A stretch of DNA of 64,000 bases from Opitutaceae bacterium TAV5 (GCA_000242935.3 CP007053.1:2046001-2110000); one strand, 5' to 3'. Counted from the stretch's first letter, positions 36,916-46,974 are shown. The notes: generated by a model not told the origin, from the letters alone. Numbers and translations are program-made.

Positions 36916-37758
36916 ATGCAGACCATCACATCGGTATTCGAAATGCAGACTCTCGCCGAGGATCTCCGCTCCAAGGGGCAGATCATCGGCCTCGTCCCTA
37001 CCATGGGCGCCCTCCACGAAGGGCATCTCAGCCTCGTCCGCCTGGCTGCCGAGAGAGCCGACACCGTCATCGTGTCCCTCTTCATCAACCCCGCCCAGTT
37101 CGCCCCGAGCGAGGATTTCAGCAAATATCCGCGCGAATTCGAGGCCGACATCGCCAAGGCCGGCGCCGCCGGCGCCGATATCATTTTCGCACCCGCGGCC
37201 GCCGAGATTTACCCCAAGGGCTACTCCACCTGGATCACCGAGGAGTTCATCGCCCGCCCGCTCGAAGGCGTGTCGCGCCCCACGCATTTCCGCGGCGTCA
37301 CCACCATCGTCGCCAAACTTTTCAACATCTGCCGGCCCGACATCGCCGTGTTCGGCCAGAAAGACGCGCAGCAGGTGGCCGTCATCAAGAAGATGGTCAA
37401 CGACCTCAACTTCACCGTGGACGTCGTCACCGCGCCCACCGTGCGCGAGCCCGACGGCCTCGCCATGAGTTCGCGCAACCGTTACCTCACCGCCGGCCAG
37501 CGCGAGGAAGCGCTCGCCATCAACCGCGCCCTCACGAAGGCGCGCGACATGGTGGCGGCCGGCGAACGCCGCACCGACCGCCTCGTCGCCGAAGTCACGC
37601 ACCTGCTCAGCCAGCACCGCCGCGTGCGCATCATCTACGCCTCGCTCGTGGACCGCTGCACGATGGAACCCGTGCGCGAGGTCATCCCCGGCAAGGCCCT
37701 CCTCGCCATCGCCGCCTGGGTGGATGAAGTGCGGCTGATCGACAACACCGTGCTGTGA
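36916..37758 (+). CDS. panC: Pantothenate synthetase (pantoate-beta-alanine ligase)
   Basis: Cytoplasmic enzyme that joins pantoate and beta-alanine using ATP, the last step of pantothenate (coenzyme A precursor) synthesis. 280 residues, normal length. Nucleotidyl-transferase HIGH-type motif is TMGALHEGHLSLV, followed by FINPAQFAPSEDFSKYPR, VAKLFNICRPDIAVFGQKDAQQ and the KMSKS-like MSSRNRYL. Start at ATG 36916. Downstream comes a large inverted repeat and nadB. Confidence 0.97.
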   Translation: MQTITSVFEMQTLAEDLRSKGQIIGLVPTMGALHEGHLSLVRLAAERADTVIVSLFINPAQFAPSEDFSKYPREFEADIAKAGAAGADIIFAPAAAEIYPKGYSTWITEEFIARPLEGVSRPTHFRGVTTIVAKLFNICRPDIAVFGQKDAQQVAVIKKMVNDLNFTVDVVTAPTVREPDGLAMSSRNRYLTAGQREEALAINRALTKARDMVAAGERRTDRLVAEVTHLLSQHRRVRIIYASLVDRCTMEPVREVIPGKALLAIAAWVDEVRLIDNTVL

Positions 37759-37816
37759 GCACGGATCGCGTCACACAATTTTCCCCCGATAACACGGAGT
37801 TCCTTTCGTTTTTCCA

Positions 37817-37901
37817 GACCACGGATTTCACGGATTCCCACGGATGCAAACCCATGTGCGCCGCCTCTTTTTATCCGTGAAAATCCGTGTGATCCGTGGT
37901 C
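37817..37901. repeat. Large imperfect inverted repeat with 10-base sub-repeats (CACGGATT type)
   Basis: Left arm 37817-37846 and right arm 37871-37901 are near complements of each other. Each arm is built from three roughly 10-base units of the CACGGAT type. Intergenic between panC and nadB. Similar units, with other sequence, form the repeats at 59461 and 60517. Confidence 0.65.
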
Positions 37902-37976
37902 AGGTATGCGTCCGTTTCCGGCGCTGCGCCAGCCCGGGCTCCTGTGGCTCCCCCCGCCCCCTCCTCTCTCTTTCCC

Positions 37977-39596
37977 ATGCAACGTGATTTCGACGTCCTC
38001 GTGATCGGCAGCGGCATCGCCGGCCTCAGCTTCGCGCTCAAGTGCGCCCGCGCCGGCCATTCCGTCGCCATCCTCACCAAGAAGGACAAGGCCGACTCCA
38101 ACACCAACCACGCCCAGGGAGGCATCGCCGCCGTCACCTCGCAGACCGACGACTTCAACAAACACGTCGCCGACACGCTCGCCGCCGGCGACGGCCTGTG
38201 CGACCGCCGCGTCGTCCGCCAGATCGTGAGCGACGCCCCCGCCCGCATCCAGGAACTCGTCGACCTCGGCCTCGAATTCTCCCGCGAACGCAGCCCCCGT
38301 CGCGGCACCCCCGGCCCCTATGATCTCGGCCGCGAAGGCGGCCACAGCGAACGCCGCATCCTCCATGTCAAGGACATGACCGGCAAGGCCATCGAGGAAG
38401 CCCTGCTCGGCGCCATCGTCGGCGAACCGCGCATCGCGCTCTTCGAACACTTTTTCGCCATCGACGTCATCACGCGCCACAAGCTCACCCCGCCCCGCGC
38501 CCGCGCCCGCACGCCCGACCAGGTGCTCGGCGTGTACGCGCTCGACGTGCACGACCAGCGCGTCGTCACCTTCCGTGCTCCCGCCGTCGTCCTCAGCACC
38601 GGCGGCGCCGGCCAGGTTTACCTCTACACCACCAACCCCGACATCGCCACCGGCGACGGCATCGCCATGGCCGCGCGCGCCGGCGTCGAGGTGCGCAACA
38701 TGGAGTTCATCCAGTTTCACCCCACCGCCCTCTACTCGCACACCGGCAAACGCTTCCTCGTCAGCGAAGCCGTCCGCGGCGAAGGCGCCATCCTGCGCAA
38801 CGCCGCCGGCGAGGCCTTCATGGCCCGCTACCACAAACTCGCCGATCTCGCCCCGCGCGACATCGTGGCCCGCGCCATCGACACCGAGATGAAAAAGAGC
38901 GGCGCGCCCCACGTCTGGCTCGACATCACGCACAAGAAATCCGGCTGGCTCCGGTCCCGCTTCCCGCAAATCCACGCTGCCTGCGAAGAGCTCGGCATCG
39001 ACATGGGGCGCGACATGATCCCCGTCGTCCCCGCCGCGCACTACACCTGCGGCGGCGTCGCCACGACCGTCGCCGCCGAGACCGCGCTCGCCGGTCTCTA
39101 CGCCTGCGGCGAGGTCGCCTGCACCGGCCTGCACGGCGCCAACCGCCTCGCCAGCAATTCCCTGCTCGAAGCCGTGGTCATGGCGCACCGCGGCGCGGCC
39201 TCCGTCGACCGTTACCTGCGCACCGCGAAACGCGCCGCCCTCCCCGCGATCCCCGACTGGCAGGATCTTGGCGGGGGCGACGTGGACGAGCGCGTGGTCA
39301 TCACGCACAACCGCGACGAGCTCCGCCGCGCGATGTGGGATTTTGTGAGCATCATGCGCACGACCCGCCGCCTCGAACGCGCCCGCACACGCATCGCCAA
39401 CCTCGCCCGCGAGGTCCACGATTACTACTGGAATTTCTCGGTCGATTCACCGCTGCTGGAGCTGCGCAACATGATCCAGGTCGCCGACCTGATCGTGCGC
39501 TGCGCCCTGCAACGCCACGAAAGCCGCGGCCTGCACGCCATCGCCGACTACCCGAAAAAACAGCGCGCCGCCCGCAACAGCAGCGTGCGGCTGTAG
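37977..39596 (+). CDS. nadB: L-aspartate oxidase
   Basis: FAD enzyme that oxidises aspartate to iminoaspartate in de novo NAD synthesis. 539 residues from ATG 37977 (MQRDFDVLVIGSGIAGLSF), with the dinucleotide-binding GSGIAGLS motif at the start, NHAQGGIAA, the substrate-loop block HPTALY, YTCGGVATTVAAETALAGLYACGEVACTGLHGANRLASNSL (cited in part) and the C-terminal helical domain with ARTRIANLAREV. It is longer upstream in frame but the FAD motif fixes the start. Nearby quinolinate synthase genes are not in the window. Confidence 0.97.
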   Translation: MQRDFDVLVIGSGIAGLSFALKCARAGHSVAILTKKDKADSNTNHAQGGIAAVTSQTDDFNKHVADTLAAGDGLCDRRVVRQIVSDAPARIQELVDLGLEFSRERSPRRGTPGPYDLGREGGHSERRILHVKDMTGKAIEEALLGAIVGEPRIALFEHFFAIDVITRHKLTPPRARARTPDQVLGVYALDVHDQRVVTFRAPAVVLSTGGAGQVYLYTTNPDIATGDGIAMAARAGVEVRNMEFIQFHPTALYSHTGKRFLVSEAVRGEGAILRNAAGEAFMARYHKLADLAPRDIVARAIDTEMKKSGAPHVWLDITHKKSGWLRSRFPQIHAACEELGIDMGRDMIPVVPAAHYTCGGVATTVAAETALAGLYACGEVACTGLHGANRLASNSLLEAVVMAHRGAASVDRYLRTAKRAALPAIPDWQDLGGGDVDERVVITHNRDELRRAMWDFVSIMRTTRRLERARTRIANLAREVHDYYWNFSVDSPLLELRNMIQVADLIVRCALQRHESRGLHAIADYPKKQRAARNSSVRL

Positions 39597-39816
39597 GGCC
39601 GGCGCTCCGTTCCGGAATGGGGATTTCAGCAAACAACGGCCTGACCCCGTCAGTCTGCCTCCGCGAAACCCGGAGCAGGATCGGGACGTCCGGAGATATG
39701 CCGGCCGGAGGTTTGACAAGCCGTCCTGCCTGCTTCTGGTGCAAAGGAATCTCACTTTCTCTCATCACTACCATCCATGGCGGGCATGACGGGCGCGCCG
39801 ACCACGACTCAGGATA

Positions 39817-41016
39817 ATGAAACGTTTTGAAATCATCGACGGAATGCGGGGCTATTTTCTCGTATTCATGCTTATCAATCATCTCGTGTTTGTCGGGGGT
39901 TACTGGCTCGTCGAGATCAACCACCGGCAGCTGGCCTTTGTGGAGGATGCGCAGGGATTCGTGTTCCTTTCGGGGCTGCTCGCGGGCATGGTTTACGCGC
40001 GCAAGATGCTGCAGGGCGGATACCGCGCCGGACAACAGAAGCTGTGGCACCGGGTTTTCGAGCTCTACTGCTACGCGATGGGCATCATTGTCGTGATCCT
40101 CGCGGCCAGGATCGTGCTGCCCCGCGGCTACGAGATCTGGTGGAACTGGCTCGGCGATACATCCTTCGCCGATCCCTCGCGTCTTCTGGCGATCATGACG
40201 TTCGTGTTCCAGCCGACCATCATGGACATCCTGCCCCAGTACATCATCTACATGATTTTTTCCCCGATGCTGATCTGGCTGTGCCTCCAGGGGAAATGGA
40301 GATATGTGGTGCTCGGATCGGTGATAGTCTGGATGGCCGGCCAGCTCGGCCTTCACCGTGTCCTCACCGGACCACTCGACACGCTGGCCAAGGGGGCCGA
40401 CGGGCAGGGAGTGCGAGCGAGCTTCAACCTTCTCGGCTGGCAGATCGTGTTCATCTCCGGCCTCGTGCTCGGCACGCTCACGGCGGATCGCAAGATCGAC
40501 TGGCAGCGGATTTTCTCGCCCGAAAAAACCTTCCTCCCCAAGGCGGCGCTCGCCATCTGCCTTTTCTTCGCGCCGCTGCGCATCCTGACGGCGTATGGGC
40601 TGATGCCGAAATTCATGCTCGAAAAATTCTCGACCATGGAGATCCGCGCCGATTTCGGGCCGGTCTATCTGGTGAATTTCGCCGCGGTTGCCGTCGGGCT
40701 GGCCTGGCTTCTCATCGCCGGGCCGCGCCATCACAGCGTGGCCGTGCAAAGGATCGCCGCCGCCGTCGCGTGGGTGTTCTCGCTCCGGTTTCTGCGGTTT
40801 CTCGGCCGGCACTCGCTGTATGTCTATGTGTGGCATGTCGTGATCGTCTATGCCGTCTACTACGTGGACGGACGCACTCCGGTCTTCTCCCAGTTCACGA
40901 AGACGCTGATCGCTCTCGTCTCGATAGCGTTTCTGTCCCTGCCCGCAGTCTGGCGCGAACGGAATCGTATCCTCCCTCCGAACGCCGCTGCAAAAGCGGC
41001 AGGGGCGGCCAAATAG
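39817..41016 (+). CDS. OpgC-like membrane acyltransferase
   Basis: 399 residues with about ten membrane spans. N-terminus KRFEIIDGMRGYFLVFMLINHLVFVGG is the start of the OpgC family, which transfers succinyl or other acyl groups to periplasmic glucans. Other family-like features are FVFLSGLLAGMVYARKM and FLGRHSLYVYVWHVVIVY near the C-terminus. Single gene, 220 bases downstream of nadB and followed by a LacI-controlled locus. Acceptor glycan here is unknown; it could modify an exopolysaccharide or osmoregulated glucan. Confidence 0.85.
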   Translation: MKRFEIIDGMRGYFLVFMLINHLVFVGGYWLVEINHRQLAFVEDAQGFVFLSGLLAGMVYARKMLQGGYRAGQQKLWHRVFELYCYAMGIIVVILAARIVLPRGYEIWWNWLGDTSFADPSRLLAIMTFVFQPTIMDILPQYIIYMIFSPMLIWLCLQGKWRYVVLGSVIVWMAGQLGLHRVLTGPLDTLAKGADGQGVRASFNLLGWQIVFISGLVLGTLTADRKIDWQRIFSPEKTFLPKAALAICLFFAPLRILTAYGLMPKFMLEKFSTMEIRADFGPVYLVNFAAVAVGLAWLLIAGPRHHSVAVQRIAAAVAWVFSLRFLRFLGRHSLYVYVWHVVIVYAVYYVDGRTPVFSQFTKTLIALVSIAFLSLPAVWRERNRILPPNAAAKAAGAAK

Positions 41017-41227
41017 GCGCCGGTCGGTTTCTGACCTGATTTCAGGCTGCCCGCCCTCCGCGCGACTGCGTCCGGTGGCGCGACAGGGACGCATATGCGA
41101 GCGGATGATCTCTTGCCGCCGCAAATCGTCACCACGCCCTATGCGAGGATGGCGGAGGCGGCGCGTGACAATGTGACAATGCATCCGGCGCATTTCCCGC
41201 TCGACAGCCTCCCGTTAACGGTGCTCC

Positions 41228-41239
41228 TGTAACGTTACA
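41228..41239. promoter_or_regulatory. Palindromic operator upstream of lacI-type gene
   Basis: TGTAACGTTACA, a perfect 12-base palindrome 59 bases before the LacI start. A palindrome CCGTTAACGG is at 41212-41221 as well. The same half-site TGTAAC recurs upstream of the next operon (42425), fitting autoregulation. Confidence 0.65.
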
Positions 41240-41297
41240 AGCATTCCATCCCGCCCGCGCCCTCCCTGCCTCCCGCATCTCCGCCTTTTCCGCCTCC

Positions 41298-42278
41298 ATG
41301 ATCAGCCAACGAGAAATCGCCCGCCGCCTCGGCCTCTCCGTCATGACCGTCTCCCGCGCCCTGCGCGGCCACCCCGACCTCTCGGAAGCCACGCGCGAGC
41401 GCATCATCGACGAGGCAACGAAGCTCGGTTATTCCCGGGAGATCGCTCCGGCTCGCGCAGCCGCCGAGGTGCCGCCGCGCGCCCGCCGCATGGGGCTCGT
41501 CGCCTACGGTCCCGACATGTCGCCCCTCTTCGAATCCGAAACCCCCCGCCGCATCTACCTCGCCATCCAGCAGGAATGCCAGCACAACGGCGCCGAAACC
41601 CTCGTCGAATTCCTCCCCCAGCTCGACGAGACGCCGATGCTGCTCCGCAAGAAAAACGTCAGCGGCATCTTCCTCTTCGGCCGCTACACGCCCGACACCG
41701 CCGCCCGCTTCCGGGACGTGCCCACCCTCGCCGTCAGCAGCTACATCCGCGACAATCCCCTTCCCCGCATCGTCGCGCAAAACCTCCGCGGCATGCGCGA
41801 GGCCACCCGCCATCTCATTTCCCTCGGCCACCGCCGCATTCTCTATCTCGGCCTCGACGAGGGCGACCTCACGGAACTTTACCGCGAGCGCGCAGACGGC
41901 TACATCCTCGCCATGCAGGCGCACGGCCTGAAGCCCGTCCTGCGTTTCAACCCCGGCTACGATTTCTCCGCCCACCTCGGCGACGTGAAAAAATTCACCG
42001 CCATCGCCTGCGCGACCGACGGCGTGGCCGTCGCCGTGCGCCGCCAGCTTCTCGAACGCGGACTCGACCTTCCCGGCGATTGCAGCCTCGTCGGTTTCGA
42101 CGGCACGACCGAAGGCCGTGAACTCGGCCTCAGCAGCTACTCCCCCGACTGGGCCATGATGGGCAAGGTCGCCGCCGACCTGCTGCTCTTCCGCCCGCAC
42201 GACATCCATGGCAAGGCCCTGCACGTCATCGTGCCCGGCGAGTTCGTCGCCCGCAGTTCTTCCGTAAAGGCGCGATAG
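41298..42278 (+). CDS. LacI-family regulator of the adjacent pseudopilin/PEP-CTERM operon
   Basis: 326 residues. Helix-turn-helix MISQREIARRLGLSVMTVSRALRG at the very N-terminus, then hinge and effector domain (MGLVAYGPDMSPLF, GHRRILYLG, CATDGVAVAVRR, VPGEFVARSS). It is immediately upstream of the pseudopilin, PEP-CTERM and beta-helix genes. TGTAAC-type operators occur both in front of it and in front of that operon, so it probably represses itself and them until a sugar inducer binds. Confidence 0.93.
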   Translation: MISQREIARRLGLSVMTVSRALRGHPDLSEATRERIIDEATKLGYSREIAPARAAAEVPPRARRMGLVAYGPDMSPLFESETPRRIYLAIQQECQHNGAETLVEFLPQLDETPMLLRKKNVSGIFLFGRYTPDTAARFRDVPTLAVSSYIRDNPLPRIVAQNLRGMREATRHLISLGHRRILYLGLDEGDLTELYRERADGYILAMQAHGLKPVLRFNPGYDFSAHLGDVKKFTAIACATDGVAVAVRRQLLERGLDLPGDCSLVGFDGTTEGRELGLSSYSPDWAMMGKVAADLLLFRPHDIHGKALHVIVPGEFVARSSSVKAR

Positions 42279-42424
42279 GCCGGAGACCGCGGCTTGCTCC
42301 GGGCAGACCGGAAGCCGAAACCGGAAAGCGGAGGCCGGCAGCGCCGACATCCTGCGCAGCCCTCGCGCCACAGACTCCCCCTCCCGACAGATGAAACGCC
42401 GGTGATATTTTGTTTGACAGGCAA

Positions 42425-42455
42425 TGTAACGTGAGTAACGCTACATACCGTTACA
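42425..42455. promoter_or_regulatory. Spaced operator upstream of the pseudopilin/PEP-CTERM operon
   Basis: TGTAACG at 42425-42431 and its exact complement CGTTACA at 42449-42455, with an inner GTAACG...GCTAC pair (42434-42444). It is 62 bases before the pseudopilin start. Same half-site as the palindrome at 41228. Confidence 0.65.
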
Positions 42456-42516
42456 AAAATCTCCCCCCGTTCTGTCACCGCCACCAACTCGCTGTTTTCC
42501 CCTTCCCCGCATCGCC

Positions 42517-43215
42517 ATGAACACATCCTCCCGCCGTCTCCGCGCAGCCTCGCGCCCGCTCCGGCCCGCCGCCGCGTTCACCCTGATCGAGCTTCTCACC
42601 GTCATCGCTATCATCGGCATCCTCGCCGCCATCATCATTCCCGTCGTCGGCAAAGTCCGCGAAAGCGCCCGCCGGGCCCAGTGCGTCTCCAATCTCCGCC
42701 AGATCGCCAACGCCGTCCTGCTCTTTGCCGACGACCACCGCGGCATCCTCCCCGGCGGTATCAAGGACAAAGACAACCATCTCGGCCTCGCCGGCGGCCA
42801 GACCGCCTGGGTCAATCGCAACAACTGGAACATGCTCGGCGCACACATTGCCGACTATCTCGGCACCCGGCTCCCCGAAGACGCGTCTCCCGTGCTCATG
42901 CCCGCTTTTGTCTGCCCCTCGTTTGTCAGCAAATATTCCGACCTCGCCGCTCAAACCAACGCGGTCGTTTACGCCGTCAACACGTCCAGTCTCATCGAGG
43001 GTAACTCCGACTCCCGCCCGTTCGGCAATTCGAACAACAGAACCGCCGCGCTCCGCATCGAGCAGATCCCCGACCGCTCGCGCACCCTGATGCTGCGCGA
43101 CAGCGACAAGAAAAAAACCACCGATGCCTCCTGGAACTGCCCGCCCGAACCCGTCCACGGCAACCTCCGCAACGGTGTCTACTTCGACGGCCATGTCGCC
43201 GCATCGAAACTCTGA
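42517..43215 (+). CDS. Solitary pseudopilin with H-X9-DG C-terminus
   Basis: 232 residues; basic leader then AA before FTLIELLTVIAIIGILAAIIIP. The residue at -1 is Ala rather than the usual Gly, and Glu is at +5. The C-terminus has exact H-X9-DG (HGNLRNGVYFDGHV). First gene after the operator at 42425, followed 39 bases later by the PEP-CTERM gene. Expected to be processed by a prepilin peptidase and to insert in the inner membrane or a pseudopilus. Confidence 0.93.
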   Translation: MNTSSRRLRAASRPLRPAAAFTLIELLTVIAIIGILAAIIIPVVGKVRESARRAQCVSNLRQIANAVLLFADDHRGILPGGIKDKDNHLGLAGGQTAWVNRNNWNMLGAHIADYLGTRLPEDASPVLMPAFVCPSFVSKYSDLAAQTNAVVYAVNTSSLIEGNSDSRPFGNSNNRTAALRIEQIPDRSRTLMLRDSDKKKTTDASWNCPPEPVHGNLRNGVYFDGHVAASKL

Positions 43216-43254
43216 TACCCCTTCCCCCGTTTCAACCTCACCGCCACCCTCACC

Positions 43255-44643
43255 ATGAAAACACACGCCATCCTCGCCTTCGCGACCATCCTCTTCCTCG
43301 TCGCCACGCTCCCCGCCGCCGACTTCGCCCGTTCTGCCGCCGGCGGCACCTCGTTGTGGAGCGACACGAGCCTGTGGACATCCACTGTTCCCGACGCCCT
43401 GCCCGGTGCCGCCGACAACGCCCACTTCACGATGACCTCCTCGTCGTCCGTCCATGTGGACGGCAACTACACGGTCAACAATCTCAACGTATCGGCCGCC
43501 AGCGGAGGCATGACCCTCACGTTCGCCGCTCCCCAAACCGATGCCACTCACTCGCTGACCATCGCCGGGACGGTGGGCAAGTCGAGCAACACCACCCGGA
43601 TCGCCTTCCAGAACAACTCGGGAACCAACCAGCGACTCGATGTCAGCATCGGGAAACTCGATCTCGCCGCCAACGGAGGCTATGTGGAGTTTGGCCGCAT
43701 GGACGGCGGCCGCCGGCTCAACAACCTCTCCATCGGTGAAACCGTCCTCGGCGGGGGCGGCGGCAGCAACAGCATCCAGATTTACCTGAATGTCTCCAAC
43801 GACTACTCGCTGGGCAAACTGACCTTCAACACCGGCAACAACGAGAAGTCCGTTTACCTGATCACCAATTCCGCTACCGCATCCGGCTATGCCCGCACCG
43901 CCACGGTCGCAGGCATCACCGACGCCAGCAACAACGCCACGATCTACGGTTCGCGCAACGCCTCCGCGAGCAGCAACAGCGCCACGCTTCGTATTCACAC
44001 TTCAGATACCACCGACACATTCACCGCCGCCACCGCGCTCGTCGACGGCACCGGCGGCACGCTCGCGGTCCGCAAGACCGGCGCCGGCACCCAGATTCTC
44101 ACCGGCCAGAGCACCTGGACCGGCGGCACCTTCGTCGAAGAAGGCGCGCTCGTCATCCGCGGCGCGGGTACGCTCGCCGCCACCGGCGAGCTTGCCGTTG
44201 CCACGGATGCCACCTTCGTCACCGCCACCGATGCCGCTCTCACTCTCCACGGCGCCACCCTCGCCACCGGCGCGATCCTCGGTTTTGACCTCACCTCTGC
44301 CGACGCCCGCCTCAACCTCACCGGCAACCTCCTCCACGACCTCACCGGTTCCGCCGGCGGCGCCGCCACCTTTGTCATCGATTTCCGCGGCACCGGCATC
44401 CTCGACCATACCTACGGCGGCCTCCTTTCTGTCGCGGGCACCACCAACGACTTTGCCGACGCCACGCTCTCCTACATCAATTTCGGCGCCGGAAACCTCG
44501 CCGGCACGCTCACCTTTGCCGAACTCGCCCACGGCTTCACCCTTTCGTCCGGAAACATTCCCGAACCTGCAACCGCAGCCCTTTTCGGCAGCCTCGCCAT
44601 CCTCGTCCTTGCCTCCCTCGCCCGCCGCCACCATGCGGGATAA
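43255..44643 (+). CDS. PEP-CTERM surface protein with autotransporter-associated strand repeats
   Basis: 462 residues: signal peptide (ILAFATILFLVATLPAADF), a Gly/Ser/Thr-rich beta body with SLWSDTSLWTSTVPDALPGA, and an autotransporter-associated repeat (LAVRKTGAGTQILTGQSTWTGG followed by TFVEEGALVIRGAG). The C-terminus is a PEP-CTERM signal: IPEPAT, hydrophobic AALFGSLAILVLASL, basic RRHH. Similar plan to the protein at 21158, which also neighbours a pseudopilin. Likely secreted matrix or surface protein. It ends 48 bases before the beta-helix gene. Confidence 0.92.
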   Translation: MKTHAILAFATILFLVATLPAADFARSAAGGTSLWSDTSLWTSTVPDALPGAADNAHFTMTSSSSVHVDGNYTVNNLNVSAASGGMTLTFAAPQTDATHSLTIAGTVGKSSNTTRIAFQNNSGTNQRLDVSIGKLDLAANGGYVEFGRMDGGRRLNNLSIGETVLGGGGGSNSIQIYLNVSNDYSLGKLTFNTGNNEKSVYLITNSATASGYARTATVAGITDASNNATIYGSRNASASSNSATLRIHTSDTTDTFTAATALVDGTGGTLAVRKTGAGTQILTGQSTWTGGTFVEEGALVIRGAGTLAATGELAVATDATFVTATDAALTLHGATLATGAILGFDLTSADARLNLTGNLLHDLTGSAGGAATFVIDFRGTGILDHTYGGLLSVAGTTNDFADATLSYINFGAGNLAGTLTFAELAHGFTLSSGNIPEPATAALFGSLAILVLASLARRHHAG

Positions 44644-44691
44644 CGAGCCGACGGCACGGGAACCTCCCGCACATCCTGTCCGTAATTGACC

Positions 44692-46605
44692 ATGCACTAC
44701 GCCGCCCGATTGCTCGCATTTGCACTTCTCCTCACCACTGTCCGCGCCGCCACGATCCACGTCGCCCCGCCGCCGCTCGGCCGGCCCGACGCGGCCGGCA
44801 CCGCCGACGCTCCCCTCGCCAGCGTACAGGCCGCGCTCGACCGCGCGGGTGCCGGCGACACCGTCCGTCTCCGCGCCGGCGTTTACCGCGAACGCGTCGC
44901 CTTCAAAACCGGCGGACGGCACAATGCCCCCGTCACCCTCGAAGGCGAACCCGGCGCCATCCTCGACGGCAGTTACCCCGTCCGGATCGACTGGGAACCC
45001 GCCCCCGACATCGCTCCCGGTGTTTATCGCGCCACCGTCGCCGAACCGGTGCGGCTCGTCACGGTCGAGGGCCGCTCCATCACCATGCTGCGCGACGACT
45101 GGGTCCAGCCCGGCCGCGCCCGCCACGGCGCCGACTGGGAATACCCGACGCTCTTTCGCGACGGCATCGCCGGCTCCGGCTGGTCCGGCATCCGCGCGCT
45201 CTCCCTTTATCAGTTCAGGGAAAAACAACTCCTCCTCCGCCTCCATTCGCGCGCCGTTTCACCCGACGCGCCGCTTTCCGGCGAAGACACCTCCGTCGCC
45301 CTCGATCCCGATCCACGCGAGCTTGCCGTCACCGTCGGCCCGCCGCCCGACCGGCCGGTCGTCCTGATCGACGGCACCGACCGCTGCGTCGTGCGCGGCC
45401 TCACCTTGCGCAACGCCGCCACCGGCGTCCTCATCCGCAACTCCCTCGGTTCCGTTGTCGAGGATTGCGTGATCGGCCCGGCCGAGGAAGGCATCATCCT
45501 CGGCGCGCGCGCCGACCGCGCCACCCTCCGTTTCAACGAAATCTTCTGGAACCCCTGGGGTGAAAACCGTCCCAAGGCCCACGCGTCATGGGATCTCTGG
45601 ACCGCCAACAAACGCGGCGGCTGGAGCGACAAGCACGGCATCAAGATCAACGGTTCCCTCGGAGGCCACCGCATCCACGACAACTTCATCCACCATCACT
45701 GGGACGGCATCAGCGTTTCCCCGGGCGACCGCGGCACCGACGGCGGCCTGCGCGTCCACCACAACCGCCTTTTCACGCTCGTCGACGACGGTTTCGAAAC
45801 CAACGGCGCGCAGGAAGACTGCCACTGGAACGACAACCTCATCGACGGCGCCCTCTGCGCCATCCGCCTGAAGGCGCCGGACTACGGACCCTTTTACGTC
45901 TACCGGAACATCCTCCTGAACAACAAGGAGGACCTCCGCAACTTCGGCCGCAAGGACAACGTCCACCGCCGCGACCCCAGGACCGGCGAATGGAAAACCA
46001 CCGTCACCGGCAAGGGTTCGCCGGAGATCCTGCCCGCCGTGGCCTATATCTACCACAACACCGGCACCTCTCCCGCGGCCGTCGTCTCCAACGCCGTTTA
46101 CGGCATCGGCGTCCCCGACTACCATTATTTCAACAACCTCTTCTGGTGCGAAGTCTGGTGGCGCGGCGTGCCGAGGGCCAACCCCTCGATCCCGCCCAAC
46201 TGGAAAGGCGACCACAATGTCTACACCCGCCGCGGCGACAATCCCGCCTGGGCCGGCGGCGAGAGCCAGGCGCACGCGCTCGGCATCGATCGTCACGGGA
46301 TTTTCACTACCGGCGATCCCGGTTTTGCCGACATCGCCGCCGGCAACGTCTCGCTCCGCGCCGACAGCCCCGCCCGCGCCCGCGGCGCCGATCTCTCCGC
46401 CCTCTTCTCAAAACCCCTGCCCGGCTGCGAACCGGGCTACTTCACCGGTCCCGCGCCTGATGCCGGCGCGCTCGCCTATGGCCAGGCTCTCCCGCAAATC
46501 CCGCGCCCCCGCACTTCCATCGAAAACGAAAGCCCGCCCGCCGGCACGTGGCCCGACGCCGAAGCCGCTGCGGATCGTCCCGCGAAGGACTCAGCCCGAA
46601 GGTGA
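44692..46605 (+). CDS. Secreted right-handed beta-helix protein (pectate-lyase-like)
   Basis: 637 residues from ATG 44692 (MHYAARLLAFALLL), with a signal peptide. Begins with SVQAALDRAGAGDTVRLRAGVYRERVAF, the standard opening of the pectate-lyase-superfamily beta helix, then repeats of right-handed helix turns (GLTLRNAATGVLIRNS, GGHRIHDNFIHHHWDGISVS, LRVHHNRLFTLVDDGFETNG, GPFYVYRNILLNN). His- and Asp-rich turns in the middle could form an active site. Last gene of the LacI-controlled operon. Specific lyase or hydrolase activity cannot be assigned. Confidence 0.82.
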   Translation: MHYAARLLAFALLLTTVRAATIHVAPPPLGRPDAAGTADAPLASVQAALDRAGAGDTVRLRAGVYRERVAFKTGGRHNAPVTLEGEPGAILDGSYPVRIDWEPAPDIAPGVYRATVAEPVRLVTVEGRSITMLRDDWVQPGRARHGADWEYPTLFRDGIAGSGWSGIRALSLYQFREKQLLLRLHSRAVSPDAPLSGEDTSVALDPDPRELAVTVGPPPDRPVVLIDGTDRCVVRGLTLRNAATGVLIRNSLGSVVEDCVIGPAEEGIILGARADRATLRFNEIFWNPWGENRPKAHASWDLWTANKRGGWSDKHGIKINGSLGGHRIHDNFIHHHWDGISVSPGDRGTDGGLRVHHNRLFTLVDDGFETNGAQEDCHWNDNLIDGALCAIRLKAPDYGPFYVYRNILLNNKEDLRNFGRKDNVHRRDPRTGEWKTTVTGKGSPEILPAVAYIYHNTGTSPAAVVSNAVYGIGVPDYHYFNNLFWCEVWWRGVPRANPSIPPNWKGDHNVYTRRGDNPAWAGGESQAHALGIDRHGIFTTGDPGFADIAAGNVSLRADSPARARGADLSALFSKPLPGCEPGYFTGPAPDAGALAYGQALPQIPRPRTSIENESPPAGTWPDAEAAADRPAKDSARR

Positions 46606-46662
46606 TATTTTTGAAGGGCTTCAGCCTTGTTTTTCAATGCCGGATGTATACCTTGGAAACTC

Positions 46663-46974
46663 ATGCGTGCACTCGAAGTCATAGAACAAATCAAGGCTCT
46701 TCCGGCCTCCGAACAGGCCACAGTGCTCGATTTTGTTCACCAATGGGAACGAGATGCCTCTGCCCACTCCAGCCCCCGCCTTATCGCCGAGCACAGTCGT
46801 GTCAGGCTGCTCGCTCCACTGCCCGCTGAAAACTTGCGTGCCGGGGAGATCGGCACTGTTGTCCATATATATGCCGGACATGAGGCGTATGAAGTGGAGT
46901 TCATCACGCAAGATGCGCGCTCCGTCATCAGCACTATCGATGCGCGGCAGATCGAACCGGTGGCAGCCGCATGA
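46663..46974 (+). CDS. Small DUF2281-DUF4926 fusion protein
   Basis: 103 residues from ATG 46663. The N-terminus MRALEVIEQIKALPASEQATV resembles the DUF2281 antitoxin-like helix, and the C-terminus LLAPLPAENLRAGEIGTVVH plus YEVEFI resembles DUF4926. Such small genes are usually found in toxin-antitoxin-like pairs with DUF6883 or PIN-type partners. A truncated DUF6883-like stretch follows. No RBS of note. An upstream in-frame codon would add 12 residues. Confidence 0.6.
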   Translation: MRALEVIEQIKALPASEQATVLDFVHQWERDASAHSSPRLIAEHSRVRLLAPLPAENLRAGEIGTVVHIYAGHEAYEVEFITQDARSVISTIDARQIEPVAAA